From CAWGMT01 sp963823675 (GTDB lineage Bacteria > Planctomycetota > Planctomycetia > Isosphaerales > Isosphaeraceae): a DNA stretch of 64,000 bases. The position numbers and the translations under genes were made by a program. The notes beneath the pieces were generated by a model. The model saw only the letters and a program-made list of their open reading frames with translations, was not told where the DNA came from and searched no databases. Of this stretch, positions 46,384-57,200 are shown piece by piece; positions within the stretch are counted from its first letter, which is position 1, and each line of letters begins with the position of its first letter. The DNA lies in NCBI GenBank assembly GCA_963823675.1, contig CAWGMT010000008.1:186001-250000 (forward strand), read 5' to 3'.

Positions 46384-48140
46384 GTGGAGAAAGCTCCCGG
46401 CGGCCGAACGCCGCAAGTGCGCCCACACCCACGCCTGAAGATCATCCTCGTCGCGCTCTTGCTCTGCCGGGGTTTGGTGCTCCTTTGCGTGATCCCTCCC
46501 TTTGAGGGCTGGGACGAATTTCAGCACGTCGCTTACATCGTCCATCTCAGCGAGACTGGCGAGCGGCCGATTCTGGGTGAAACGATCGTTCCCCGTTCGC
46601 TAGACTCGCGCCTGAGTTCGTTCCCCCATGGGCCATACGCTCTGAAGATGCTCAGGCGTACGGGCGCAGTAGACTACGCAACATTCTGGGAACGACCGAT
46701 CGCGGTAGCGCCGAAGGGTGGGAAGCCACCAGAATCGACTCAACTATCGCTTTATCAGGCCCAACACGGTCCGTTTTACTACAGCCTCGCTGTTCCGCTA
46801 TTCGCACTTGCGGGCGGTGTAGGCGATCTCAGAATGTCGGTCGGCGTGTTGCGCCTGTTTAACTTGCTGTTGACGGCCGCCTCGGTCTGGATTGCGCTGG
46901 GCGTCGTAGAACGGTTGATCCGAGACCCTGCGCTCTGCGCCCTCTGTGGTCTGCTGATCGCGACGCAGCCCCTTTTTCTGATCAACGGAGTCCGGGTTGC
47001 CAATGATGCCCTCGGCGTCTTCCTCGCCACGGCCGCGGTCGCCGCGGCGCTCGATCGCCGCACATTCCGATCCCGCGCTTCCATGTTCGCGCTGGGGTTG
47101 CTCGTGGGCCTGGGCACGCTGGCGAAGTCGGTGCACTTCGGGCTGATTCCCTTCGTCTCGATCTGCGCGCTCGCGGCTCACTTTCCCGACCGATTGAGCC
47201 GAGCCACTGGCAGGGGTTGGTTCCCAGCACTGCGAGCGACATGCTTGATCCTCGCAGGCTTCCTGGTCGTGACGTTAGCCGAATTTCACGCAAACCTGGT
47301 GCGATACGACAGCTTGACGGTCATGCAGGAATCGGTTCAGAACCGTCGGTCTGGCCGCGGTATGACTGACTTGGTCCACGCGGCCGGCTCCGTACGCTGG
47401 GTGAAGTGGACGCGCAATATTTGGCTGCGCAAAAACGTGATGGCCGGCGGCTGGAGCTGGGCGGGCGACAACAACCGGATGCAGGATCGGCATGAGCTGC
47501 TCTTGAGCCTGGCCCTCGCTGGATGGGCCTGGACTTTGCGCCGCCGGCACCGGGCTCGCGTCGTCGCGGCCTTCGCGGAACGACGCGGCCCTCTGCTTTG
47601 CCTGGCGCTTGCGCCTCTTACTCGGCGGCCCTGGCCTATCACACCGTGCAGTCGCAGCTCGCATGGGGGATGCCGACGACCAACCCCTGGTACGCGGCCG
47701 CGGCCCTGCCCTCGTTTCTGCTCCTCGTCGCCGGCGGTGCCTATGTCTGGCCGGTTGGGCGGCTCCGATTCGTTCTGCCGCTCTTGATTGCTCTCTTTTA
47801 TCTCCAAACCGAGTCGTCGATGGTCCTCGGGTCAATGACGTCTCTGTACACAGCACAGGCGGAATGGACCAGGGCGCTCGCCCGCCTGGCTTTCCTTCAG
47901 CCTGCCGTTTTCGGTACGCCGACTCTCCACGCCGCCATCATCGGCGTGGTCGTGGTGTCCGCCCTGGCGATGCGAGAGGTCGTGCGCTCGATCGCCTTCG
48001 ATTATCGAGTCGAGCCGGCCAAACCGAGCCGTAGCCCGGCAAAAAAGCGAGCCGACCGTTCCCGGCGTCGAGCAGTCCCAGTGTTTTCCTCGGGCAGCGG
48101 GTCAGGCGGCCACGCCGAAATCCCGCTGGCCGGAGCGTGA
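46384..48140 (+). CDS. Multi-spanning membrane glycosyltransferase, GT-C/GT39-like (one frameshift)
   Basis: About 585 residues with roughly ten membrane segments (ILVALLLCRGLVLLCVI, RLFNLLLTAASVWIALGVV, ATCLILAGFLVVTLA). The first outside loop carries an acidic pair, PPFEGWDEFQHVAYIVHLSE, matching the catalytic D-E position of GT-C enzymes that use lipid-linked sugars. The GTG at 46384 follows AGGAGG by six bases. A one-base deletion near 47602 breaks LLCLAL|CASYSAALAYHTVQ; the second part ends in a basic tail. Probably cell-envelope glycan synthesis. Confidence 0.78.
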
Positions 48141-48197
48141 GCCGCTGAGTATTCACCGTCGCGGCATTGGGAGATGCCTGAAAAGGAGATTACCGGA

Positions 48198-48980
48198 ATG
48201 GTAGCCCGTGGTTCCCTGGCGCATGGGATCGAATTCTGCCGCAAGTTGAGAATGCAACTCACGCACTTCAAGAATGAGGTTGGTCAAGTCTTCTCGGATG
48301 CCCCGCAGTACGCCGGGACCGGTCTCATCGGCCAAATCGTGCCGCCGATCGCCGCAACTTCCTTGAGGGCAAACGTCGGCTCGCCCTCCCTGGTGGGGAA
48401 CCTGTTCGTCGCGGACGCCTGGTACCTGGTCCTGAGTCGATTTATCAGGGAGAATTCGATCGTTCTGGACATCGGCTGCGGTTGCGGGAAGATGGCGCGC
48501 ACGCTTGTGTATCATCCATACATCGAGCAATATATCGGCTTCGATGTCATTCGCGAGAATATTGATTGGTGCCAGCGCAGCATCGTGCCGCTATCCAGGG
48601 GTCGATTCGAGTTTCACTATTTCGATGTCTTCTCGAGAGCGTACAATCCCACTGGAACAGTCAAGGGGACGGACGTGGCCTTCCCGGTGGACGACGGGGC
48701 GGTCGATTTCGCCTTCGCGGGGTCGGTCTTTACTCATCTCCTCGAAGAAGATGCCAGACGCTACCTGCGGGAAGTGAGGAGGGCCCTGTCGCCCGATGGG
48801 ATCTTCCTGCCCAGCATCCACACAAGCCCTTTGCCTGGGAGCGCATACTCCGGGACCGAAAGCCGGATCGACATCGATTGTGAATACTTTGTCAAGCTTG
48901 CCCAAGCCGCGGGGCTGCGGCTCGTCGAGAGGCTCGGCGCATTATGCGGGCAAGAAACATTCCTCTTTGGGGTAAGCTAA
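48198..48980 (+). CDS. Class I SAM-dependent methyltransferase
   Basis: About 260 residues. SAM-binding motif I is VLDIGCGCGKMARTL, motif II IGFDVIRENIDWC, with FPVDDGAVDFAFAGSVFTHL as the post-II region typical of methyltransferase-11-like enzymes. The ATG at 48198 follows AAAAGGAG by nine bases and is preferred to the ATG at 48174. It lies directly after the glycosyltransferase gene, so it may methylate a sugar of the same glycan. Confidence 0.85.
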   Translation: MVARGSLAHGIEFCRKLRMQLTHFKNEVGQVFSDAPQYAGTGLIGQIVPPIAATSLRANVGSPSLVGNLFVADAWYLVLSRFIRENSIVLDIGCGCGKMARTLVYHPYIEQYIGFDVIRENIDWCQRSIVPLSRGRFEFHYFDVFSRAYNPTGTVKGTDVAFPVDDGAVDFAFAGSVFTHLLEEDARRYLREVRRALSPDGIFLPSIHTSPLPGSAYSGTESRIDIDCEYFVKLAQAAGLRLVERLGALCGQETFLFGVS

Positions 48981-49006
48981 GGTGCAACCGCAGAATCCTC
49001 TCTGTT

Positions 49007-49054
49007 GTAGGTTAGGCTTTCCAGGCAGACGTCAGCCTGGACAGGCTGACCTAC
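49007..49054. repeat. 48-base imperfect palindrome after the methyltransferase gene
   Basis: GTAGGTTAGGCTTTCCAGGC pairs with GCCTGGACAGGCTGACCTAC around AGACGTCA. It starts 27 bases after the stop and is a plausible terminator hairpin; the sequence is also a known type of dispersed repeat in the phylum. Confidence 0.75.
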
Positions 49055-49200
49055 GACCGCGCGCTTCGATCGGCGGTTCCACTTAGAAATGTGGCTTGAC
49101 GGCGCGCTGCGTTCTTCGTTCGATCGGCTATAATATCCCGACTTTAGGTAGCCGCGGGGCGATCAGAAGAGCAACTCTGGAACTCGAAAGGGACGAACGA

Positions 49201-50317
49201 ATGAGCGGAGTACGGGTCCTGGTTGGCACACGAAAAGGCGCGTTTGTGATGACATCGGACGCCAAGCGGGAGAAATGGGAGATCAGCGGCCCCCATTTCG
49301 CGGGCTGGGAGATTTACCACGTCAAGGGCTCGCCGGTGGACCCGAACCGGCTGTATGCCTCGCAGTCCAGCGGCTGGTTCGGGCAGATGATGCAGCGCTC
49401 CGACGACGGCGGCAAGACGTGGGAGCCGGTCGGCAACGAGTTCAAGTACGACGGCGTCCCCGGCACTCACCAGTGGTACGACGGCACTCAGCATCCGTGG
49501 GAGTTCAAGCGAGTCTGGCATCTCGAACCGTCGCTGACTGATCCGGATACGGTCTACGCCGGGGTTGAAGACGCCGCGCTCTTCCGCTCGGTGGACGGCG
49601 GCCGGACCTGGCAGGAGCTTCCCGGCCTGCGCGGCCACGAGTCGGGGCCGAAGTGGTCGCCGGGCGCCGGTGGAATGGGCCTGCACACGATCGTTCTGGA
49701 TCCGAGCAATCCCGCGCGGATGTTCATCGCCATCTCGGCCGCGGGCGTCTTCCGGACCGACGACGCCGGCAAGACCTGGCGGCCGATCAACCGCGGCTTG
49801 CACTCGCAGTACATCCCCGATCCGAACTGCGGAGGTCGGCCACTGCGTCCACCGGATCGCGATGCACCCGTCGCGTCCGAACGTGCTGTTCATGCAGAAG
49901 CACTGGGACGTCATGCGCAGCGACGACGCCGGCGACTCCTGGCAAGAGGTCAGCGGTAACCTGCCGACCGACTTCGGGTTCGCGATCGACGTGCATGCGC
50001 ACGAGCCGGAGACCATCTACGTCGTCCCGATCAAGAGCGACTCCGAGCATTTTCCGCCCGATGGCAAGCTGCGCGTGTACCGCAGCCGGACCGGCGGAAA
50101 CGAGTGGGAAGCGCTGACGAAGGGCCTGCCGCAGAGCGACTGCTACGTGAACGTGTTGCGCGACGCGATGGCCGTCGACTCGCTCGATTCGTGCGGCGTC
50201 TACTTCGGGACGACCGGCGGGCAGGTGTACGTATCGGCCAATTCCGGCGAGAGTTGGGCGCCGATCGTCCGAGATCTTCCAGCCGTCCTTTCTGTCGAGG
50301 TCCAGACACTGCCATGA
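49201..50317 (+). CDS. YCF48/sialidase-like beta-propeller protein (one frameshift)
   Basis: About 371 residues, no signal peptide. Repeated S-x-D-x-G-x-T-W Asp-box motifs: RSDDGGKTWEPV, RSVDGGRTWQEL, RTDDAGKTWRPI, RSDDAGDSWQEV and SANSGESWAPI. Such propellers are annotated as sialidase or photosystem-assembly-like, but sialidase Arg triads are not evident. An extra base near 49830 breaks YIPDPN|AEVGHCVHRIAMHP. The stop overlaps the next ATG as ATGA, so it is coupled to the ThiS/MoaD-like gene. Confidence 0.85.
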
Positions 50318-50611
50318 TCCGGGTCGTGCTCCCGACACACTCTGCGGACGCTGGCGCGCGTCAACGGCGAGGTCCAACTCGACGTTGAGGGCCCGGCTAC
50401 GCAGCGCTCGGTCCTCGACGCACTCGAGGCCAGCTATCCGATGCTGCGCGGGACGATCCGCGACCACGTCACGCTGCGGCGCCGGCCGTTCCTGAGGTTC
50501 TTCGCCTGCGAGCAGGATCTGTCGCTTGAACCGCCGGAGGCACCGCTTCCCGACGCGGTCGCCAGGGGCGAGGAGCCGTTCCTGGTCGTGGGGGCCATCG
50601 CCGGCGGGTAG
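50314..50611 (+). CDS. ThiS/MoaD-like ubiquitin-fold protein ending in Gly-Gly (one frameshift)
   Basis: About 98 residues. Starts MIRVVLPTH at the ATGA overlap; an extra T at 50341 shifts the frame, after which LRTLARVNGEVQLDVEGPAT and QRSVLDALEASYPMLRGTIR follow. It ends FLVVGAIAGG with the terminal Gly-Gly that ThiS and MoaD need for adenylation and sulfur transfer. It is therefore a sulfur-carrier-like or ubiquitin-like protein. No E1-like enzyme or target enzyme is in the window. Confidence 0.82.
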
Positions 50612-50925
50612 CGAGAGCGTCGTGTCCAGTTGGTCGAGCGAGGCCCAAGGACGGTCGCAGCGCCTTTTCAATACCTTCCTGATGGGCTTCGTCAATGTGG
50701 GCATTACCTCCGGAATCATCGATCATCGCTCCTCAGTACGCCCGCCTAAGAAACTGGGCCGGGCGGCCGCCGCGACAGATCTGACGGATCGGTCCGATCG
50801 GTCCGATCAGACGCGGCGGCCAGCGAAGGTTTGGGGCCGAGAAAGCCCGGCCTTCGACCCAAGCAATTCTGCGGGTTAACTTAGTCTGGTCTTAACCCGT
50901 TTTCGCGGATGGAAGGGAGTTCGGG
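50612..50925. other. 314-base gap with GATCGGTCC direct repeats
   Basis: GATCGGTCC occurs twice back to back with a third partial copy at 50787-50808. No gene is recognisable in the rest; the region just before 50926 provides the GGGAG of the next gene. Confidence 0.6.
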
Positions 50926-51288
50926 ATGGCGAAGTCTGGCAAGAAGTCAACAGCGCAGATGTGGACCGACAGACTCGACATGACAGAAGTCGAGGGAGCG
51001 CTGGAAAACGCGACGGTTGACGCTTACGGCGAGGATGAGCAGCACAGCGGATTGTTGACCGCAATCCAAGAGGAGCTTGCATTTCCATTCCAAGTCCAGG
51101 TGCTCGGCGAGACCGTCACAGTTGTTGACATGGAATGGCCTGAGAATGACGAATTCGGATTGGATCTGGTCGTTGAACGGAATGGCCAGCGGCATCGAAT
51201 CGAGGCGCGGTCGGCCAATCTGTTGCCACCGTTTCCCGAAGGACATCTGTATCTGGCCGCCTATCTAGACTGGAAGCGTCGGCTGTAG
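50926..51288 (+). CDS. CcbP-like calcium-binding protein
   Basis: 120 residues, acidic, no signal. TVDAYGEDEQHSGLLTAIQE followed by ELAFPFQVQVLGETVTVVDM matches the core of the CcbP calcium-binding family first described in cyanobacteria, where acidic residues around D-A-Y-x-E-x-E-Q bind Ca2+. The C-terminus is RHRIEARSANLLPPFPEGHL. GGGAG precedes the ATG. Family call is from motif memory, so moderate. Confidence 0.6.
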   Translation: MAKSGKKSTAQMWTDRLDMTEVEGALENATVDAYGEDEQHSGLLTAIQEELAFPFQVQVLGETVTVVDMEWPENDEFGLDLVVERNGQRHRIEARSANLLPPFPEGHLYLAAYLDWKRRL

Positions 51289-51409
51289 CAGCGCACTCGA
51301 GACGCCCATCATCAAATCGCTCAGTGCTTGGGAGGTCAACGAGGGGCGAGTCGGGTGAATCCGTCGGAGTTCCATTCCTCGCTGCCAACGCCATGATGGA
51401 CGGTGAAGA

Positions 51410-52120
51410 GGCCGTCGGGATCGTCAGTCCGGCCACGCCGACCGTGACGCACCCGCCGCCTTGAACGTAGCGGCCGGCGCGAGTTGTCACGGCGTCATAC
51501 GCCGCGAGCCAGAGGGTGCCCGCTCCGACCGACACGGCCGGCTGCGGAGGCTGCGCTTCTTCACAGCCTTGGCCTACGAACGCTTCGTGCAGCGAGATGG
51601 CGTTCATCTCCCGAGTCCAAACCAGGAGAGAGTCGGCGGCGCATGACGTTCCCTGATAGCTGTGGCCGCCACCCTTGACGACCAGGCGCAGCTTGTTTTC
51701 TCGTGCGAAATTGACCGCGGCGACGACATCGTCGGTTTTTCGGGCGGCCACCGCGTAGACGCTCGGCCGGGATGTCCAGGCACCGATCCAGCCTGATGTC
51801 TGCGTCAGTCCGGTATGATCCCCGATGTAGTACGGGTTTCGCAGCGCCTTGAAGACTGCGGCGCACGCCGGGCTGCCCGGCGCCTCGCGGCAGGCGCTCA
51901 AGGGCGAATTCACCTTGATCAATCGCCCTTCAACCGCGCGGCCGAGCTTGTTCCAGCTCTCCTCGGAAGGCCAAGCGGCATCGCCAGGCCGGACGCGGGA
52001 AAACTTTGAGGCTCCGTCTTCGGCCCGCGCAGCGGAGCACCGCAACAACGCCGCGCCGGGGAGGAGAGGGATCGCGGCCGCGGCTTTGAGCAATTGTCTT
52101 CTCGGAATTGGGTGGCCCAT
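51410..52120 (-). pseudogene. FAD-linked (BBE/PCMH-type) oxidase, 3'-truncated
   Basis: A twin-arginine signal (PIPRRQLLKAAAAIPLLPGA) and the FAD-binding domain are well kept: AVNFARENKLRLVVKGGGHS, YQGTSCAADSLLVWTREMNA and RAGRYVQGGGCVTVGVAGL. After that, near 51410, the family sequence stops; the open frame continues into unrelated residues. Family members are about 500 residues, so about half, including the substrate domain, is lost. Confidence 0.75.
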
Positions 52121-52343
52121 ACCCACAGTTCCTTTTCAACTGAACGGCATCGCGCGTGACAAGGGCGGCTCCAGGGGTCAAGGACTCACGCTTGGGTCCA
52201 TGAGCAAGGGATGGCCGAAAAAGACGGTGGAACGTTTTCCGTGTTGCTGGAGGATTTGTTACGCTATTTCTGCACGTGAATAGATCGCTGTGTTGGCGGA
52301 CGCATCTAATCGGCTGCTACGATTTTCCGAGCCTGAGGGAATC

Positions 52344-52730
52344 ATGATCCACCATATTCGCGTCCAGAATTTCAAGACCATCGTCGATGTGGACGATGAT
52401 GCCCACTTACTCGCGATCTATCAACGACCTCCCAAGCAAATTTTGATTTTCGAACATCCCGAGGATGGGATCCATCCGGGTGCCCTATCAATTCTGGCAG
52501 AAGAATTCGAGGCGGCGCCGGAACAGGGACGTGGACAGATAATCCTGACGACCCACAGTCCAAAGCTCCTTGATCATTTTGATGTGGAACAGATTCGCGT
52601 GGTGGGACTGGCTGGCTTGGAAACTCGAATCGGCTTCGTCTCCGCCGAACAAAAGGAAGCGATTCGCGACAAGTTGCTCGACCCTGGAGAACTTCTCACC
52701 GTTGACCCTGCACGAATGGGAGAGGTGTCA
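52344..52730 (+). pseudogene. AAA ATPase (OLD/RecF-like) with large internal deletion
   Basis: The first 16 residues, MIHHIRVQNFKTIVDV, are the normal opening strand. The frame then jumps directly to the C-terminal part: ILIFEHPEDGIHPGAL (Walker B region), GRGQIILTTHSPKLLDHFD (switch region) and RDKLLDPGELLT. Walker A and about 250 residues are absent at about 52392, without breaking the frame. The natural stop is also lost, since the frame runs into the next gene. Confidence 0.75.
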
Positions 52731-52731
52731 A

Positions 52732-53643
52732 ATGCAAGGACCTACGATCCAGCGCTTGGCGATCGTGCTCGCACTGGCTTCAACCGCGAGCGCAGCCCGG
52801 GCCCAGAGCCCGCGCTATCAGATGATTCACGAGGGCAAGCACTGGACCTGGTTTGCCCGCCAGGACCAGTTCAGGCGGCACAAGGCCGACATCGCGGCCG
52901 TTTACGACTACGCCGACCAGGCCTTTGACAAACTCTGCGATTCGTGGGGCCTCAAGCCCTCCAGGGACAAGTACACGCTGCTGGTGATGGCGCGTCCCGG
53001 CGGCGGCTTCGCGGCCGGCGACATCTCTGAAGTGCGGGCGATCACCGGCAAGGAAAGCCCCGGCATCGGCTGCGCCTACGACGCTTTCTCCGGCACCGCC
53101 AACGGCATCAAAGCTTACTGGGCGCATATCCTGATCACGCACGAGATGGTCAACCTGTTTACCGGCCAGATCGTCAGCGGTGGGTGGCCCGTGGACTGGT
53201 GGGCCAACCATCGCAGCCCCTTCCCCCTGATGACGGCCGTCGAGATCGAATACGCGCTCGTGCCGCAGATGGCGGTGTTCCATGAACGGCAGGGACGTGA
53301 AGACCCGCTCGTCGGGATGTTCATGCAGCTCAAGGATCAGTTCGGCTGGGCGATGTTCCGCAAGGCGTTCCACGCGGCCATTGACGACGGGATACGGTGG
53401 GATGCCGTCGGCGCCAATCCGTCGGCCTTGCGCACGGCGTATGTTGCCGCGTACCTTCAGATCGGCGCGCCCGATGATATCTCCGGCATTCTGCGGCCGC
53501 TGGTGCCGGGCTACGACGCCCAGGTTGTGAACGACATTGTGAGAGCTCGTTCTCAGTGGTTTGCTTTGCCTGAGGAGTCTTCGAAGCGCAAGGCGCTAAA
53601 AGCGGCATTCCTCAAAGGGGATTACATGGCCGCCCTGAAATAA
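52732..53643 (+). CDS. Secreted protein with HExxN motif, metallopeptidase-like
   Basis: 303 residues. Signal peptide QRLAIVLALASTASAARA cleaved before QSPRY. No sure family. HILITHEMVNLFTGQIVSGG resembles the zinc helix of gluzincin peptidases with the second His changed to Asn (HEMVN), followed by GWPVDWWANHRSPFPLMTAV and the acidic VEIEYALVPQM, as in M1/M60-like folds. It may be a catalytically altered relative. The ATG at 52732 follows GGGAGAGG; it overlaps the end of the ATPase remnant. Confidence 0.7.
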   Translation: MQGPTIQRLAIVLALASTASAARAQSPRYQMIHEGKHWTWFARQDQFRRHKADIAAVYDYADQAFDKLCDSWGLKPSRDKYTLLVMARPGGGFAAGDISEVRAITGKESPGIGCAYDAFSGTANGIKAYWAHILITHEMVNLFTGQIVSGGWPVDWWANHRSPFPLMTAVEIEYALVPQMAVFHERQGREDPLVGMFMQLKDQFGWAMFRKAFHAAIDDGIRWDAVGANPSALRTAYVAAYLQIGAPDDISGILRPLVPGYDAQVVNDIVRARSQWFALPEESSKRKALKAAFLKGDYMAALK

Positions 53644-53693
53644 GGGTTACGAGAGCGGAGACTCCCAACGCGGCGGAGCCGCAATCAACGGAT

Positions 53694-53775
53694 CGGGGGA
53701 CAGAGCCCCCTCCTACACAAATCGCCTCCCGGCGCCGGCCTCTTGTAGGAGCCGGCTCTGTCCGGCGATCCCAAG
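53694..53775. repeat. Imperfect inverted repeat of the TGTAGGAGCCGGCTCTGT family
   Basis: GGGACAGAGCCCCCTCCTAC (from 53697) is inverted at 53753-53773 as TTGTAGGAGCCGGCTCTGTC. A dispersed planctomycete repeat. The remainder of 53644-54232 contains no recognisable gene and should carry the promoter of the giant gene. Confidence 0.75.
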
Positions 53776-54232
53776 ATGCGCATCCTGCGGAGATCTCTCC
53801 GAGAATGAATCTAAGGGCACCTGAACGCCAGCGCATGACACCTTTTCCAATTAAGTGAGTGCGTCTGGGTGGTGGCGTTCGGCGAGAAATTTCCAAAATT
53901 TTTGTCCGCTCAGTGCCCCGCCTGGCAATGTAATACGCGGGAACACTAACTGGACGGCCCGCTGGGTCGTGGCTGAGCCAGATCTGCCCGATGGCTCATC
54001 AGCCAAAACCTTCGCGGTTGGGAGCATTCCGCCCGCGCTCAGCCCCTTGCATCCTCCGCCGATCACGGCTGGCCTGTTCTCAGCCGGCGGACGCGCTCCC
54101 GCCTCGCCCAACGTGATGACACCGACTTCCGCGGTCGCGCCAAGAGCACGATCGGCCGGCCAAGCTGCGCGCGGCTGGCGATATGCATGGAGATACACTT
54201 GAAATTGCATCTTATGAGTGGAGACCCGCACC

Positions 54233-57200
54233 ATGTTTCCAGGCGGCCTGAAACTGACGGACGGATCACATCTTGGCGGCGGACGAAGGCATTTGTGGAA
54301 GCGGCGGAAAGCCGCCGGGGGAATGCCACGCCGACGCGTCATCCACCGGTTCCATCCGGGCGACTATCACCAAGGCTTTGAGCCGCTCGAACCGCGTCAG
54401 CTCCTCTCGGGCGATTTGACCCAGCAGATCGTCAACCTGCTGGACAACGGAACCACGACCGGCTCGGTCACTCTGAACGACGTCACCCTGGGCAGCTTCC
54501 TCTCGTCGAGCTCAGTCACGGTCTCATTCCAAAACATCAGTCAGACCGGCTCGGACTGGTCGGGCACGGTTTCGGTTTCCGCCGCCACGGCCTCGATCGC
54601 AATCGGCCAGGAGTTCAACGGGCAGATCCAGGGGGACGGCACGGCGGGAAGCCAGGGCCTCACCGGCTCCTACACGCTCAACGACCAGCCCGTGGGTCAG
54701 GGTACCTATGCGCTCACGGTCACCGACCTGTCCACCAGTGTCCCGAATGTCCTATCGGCTTCCGCCTCGGATGTCCAGCTCCAGTACAATCCCGCCGGCA
54801 GCAACAGCCAGGAGATCGCCCAGGTCGGTTCCCTGTCGGCGACGATCATCCCGCTCGACAATGCCCAGATCAGTCTCTCGAACCTCGACGTCTACGAGAA
54901 TGGCTTCACCCTCGGCGATGCGACAGTGAGCGCCGGATCGTTCGCGCTCGGGGGTTTCCTCACCGTCGACAATCCGAGCCTTTCGTTCTCCAACGTGGCT
55001 TACACGGACGGCGCGGCGCTGACCGGAACGATTGGGATCGCCGTCGGCACGGCGACGTTGTTCCCCGGCCAATCGGCGTTTGCCACCGCCAGCGTGGCCA
55101 ACTTCAGCGGCAGCTACGACCTGTCTACGGGCGACCTGACGCTGTCGGCCTCCGATGTCAATCTGGCGATCGGCCAGATCCTGGCCGTCGACGCCACGGG
55201 GCTTACCTTCGACTACGCGCCGGGCTCGTTGAGCATCGGCGCGTCCACGATCGATCTGAGCTCTCCGGATTTCCCCGGAGTCTCCGCCGGGGCGTCCAAC
55301 CTCGAGCTCACGAGTAGCGGCTTCTCGCTGGGCAGCGCCATGCTCTCGGCCAGCAGCCTGAAACTCGGCGGCTTCCTCCAAGCCGACGACCTGACAGTCA
55401 GCGTCCCCGCCCTGTCGTATGACTTCACGAGCAACAGCTTGATTGAGCCCGACGGCGGCTCGTTCAGCGTTTCCGCCTCCTCGGTCGCGCTCTTCCCGGG
55501 CTCGAGCGCGTTCACCACCACGGTCACGGGCTTCACCGGCAGTTATGATCTGACGAATGGCGCTCTCAGCGTGTCGGCCACCGAGGTAGATATCAACGTC
55601 GGCTCCGTCCTCGAAGTGAAGGCCGACACCGTCGGGTTCAGTCTAACGCCGGACGGGTCGGGCGTGGACGTGAGCATCAGCGTTGGCTCGGCCACCGCCG
55701 ATCTTCCCGAACTCAACCTCACCGGCGGGATCACCGGCCTCTCGATCACCAATGACGGTTTCATGCTGGGCAGCGCGAGCCTTTCATACAAGGGCCCGGT
55801 CGCGTTCGGCAGCCTCTTCACGATCACGGACCCGTCGATCCAGATTACGAACTTCGGGTACAGCCTCAGTGAGGGAGCGAGCTTCAACAGTAACCTGACG
55901 GTGAATGCCGACGAGATCGATGTGAACCAAGGAGGGTCATGGAGCGCATCGGCCACCGGGGTCGTGGCCACGCTCAGTTTCCAGACGGGCGACATTGGCC
56001 ACTTCACATTCAGCGCCACCACGGTCAACGTGCAGCTCGGGTCGTACCTGACGTTGGCCGCGCAGAACATCAACTTCGACACGGATCCCCCCTCGGGCGG
56101 CGATATCGCCTCGTTCGGCTCGGTCACGGCGACGGTCACGGCGGGCGGCGTATCGATCAGCGGGACCGGTCAGGATTTCGCGATCGGTGCCGACGGCTCG
56201 TTCAACGCGGGGAGCAACTTCGGCGTTTCGCTGTCGCTGACCGACTCGAGCACGCTCGACTGGCCGAGCTGGCTGCCGATCCAGATCACGACGCTGGCCT
56301 TGAGCTGGCCGGATTTCAGTTCCGACCCGGCCGATTTCTCGATCGACCTGTCCGCCTCGATCAACATCAACCTGGACAACACCGGCCTGATGCTCAGCGG
56401 CTCGGTGACGGACGCCGTGATCGACGTCGGCCTGCTGAGCCAGGGTCAGTTCCCGATCACGTCGATCGGGGGTTTCAGCGTTTCGGCCAGCGGAACCCTG
56501 TTCGGCGCCACGGTGAGCGGAGCGCTGATCGCGGGCGTGGTCGCGGTCGATTCCAGTGGCAACGTGGTGCCGGCCGGCTCGTCGACGCCGGTGGCGAACC
56601 GCTATCTCTACGGCGGAGTCGAAGCGAGCCTCGACCTGGCCGGCCTGGGCGGGTTCACGGTGATGCTGGGCCTCTCGCAGCTCGGGCCGCTCGATGCGTT
56701 CATCGAGGCCGACGTGCCGATCCTGCTCGATCCGGATTCAGGCCTGGCGCTGACCGGCCTCTACGCGGGGATCGAATTCGACACCACGCTCCCCGCGCTC
56801 ACCAGCGCCCAGCAGCTCGTGAACAACCCCGCGCTCGAGCCGCTCAACCAGTTGACCGTGCAGCAATGGCAGGACCAGCTCGCCTCGCAGGTGGCGACCC
56901 AGGCCCAGCAGGTGGCCTCGGGCTCGTTCAACGTGCTCGCCGAGCCCATGGTCATCGAGGGCGGTGCCACGATCTACGACGAGTACGCGTCGACCTATGC
57001 CTTCGAGCTGACCGCCGGCATCATGTTCGACACCACGGGCAAGATCGAGGCGACGGGGACCCTCACCATCGGCGATTCGGTCTCGCTCAAGGGCGCGATC
57101 TACGTCAACCTCTCGGACGTCACGAGCGGTCAGGTCGAGGTTCTGACGTATCTGCAATTCCCGTCCCAGGCACCGATCGCGACCGTTTACGGCAGCCTGG

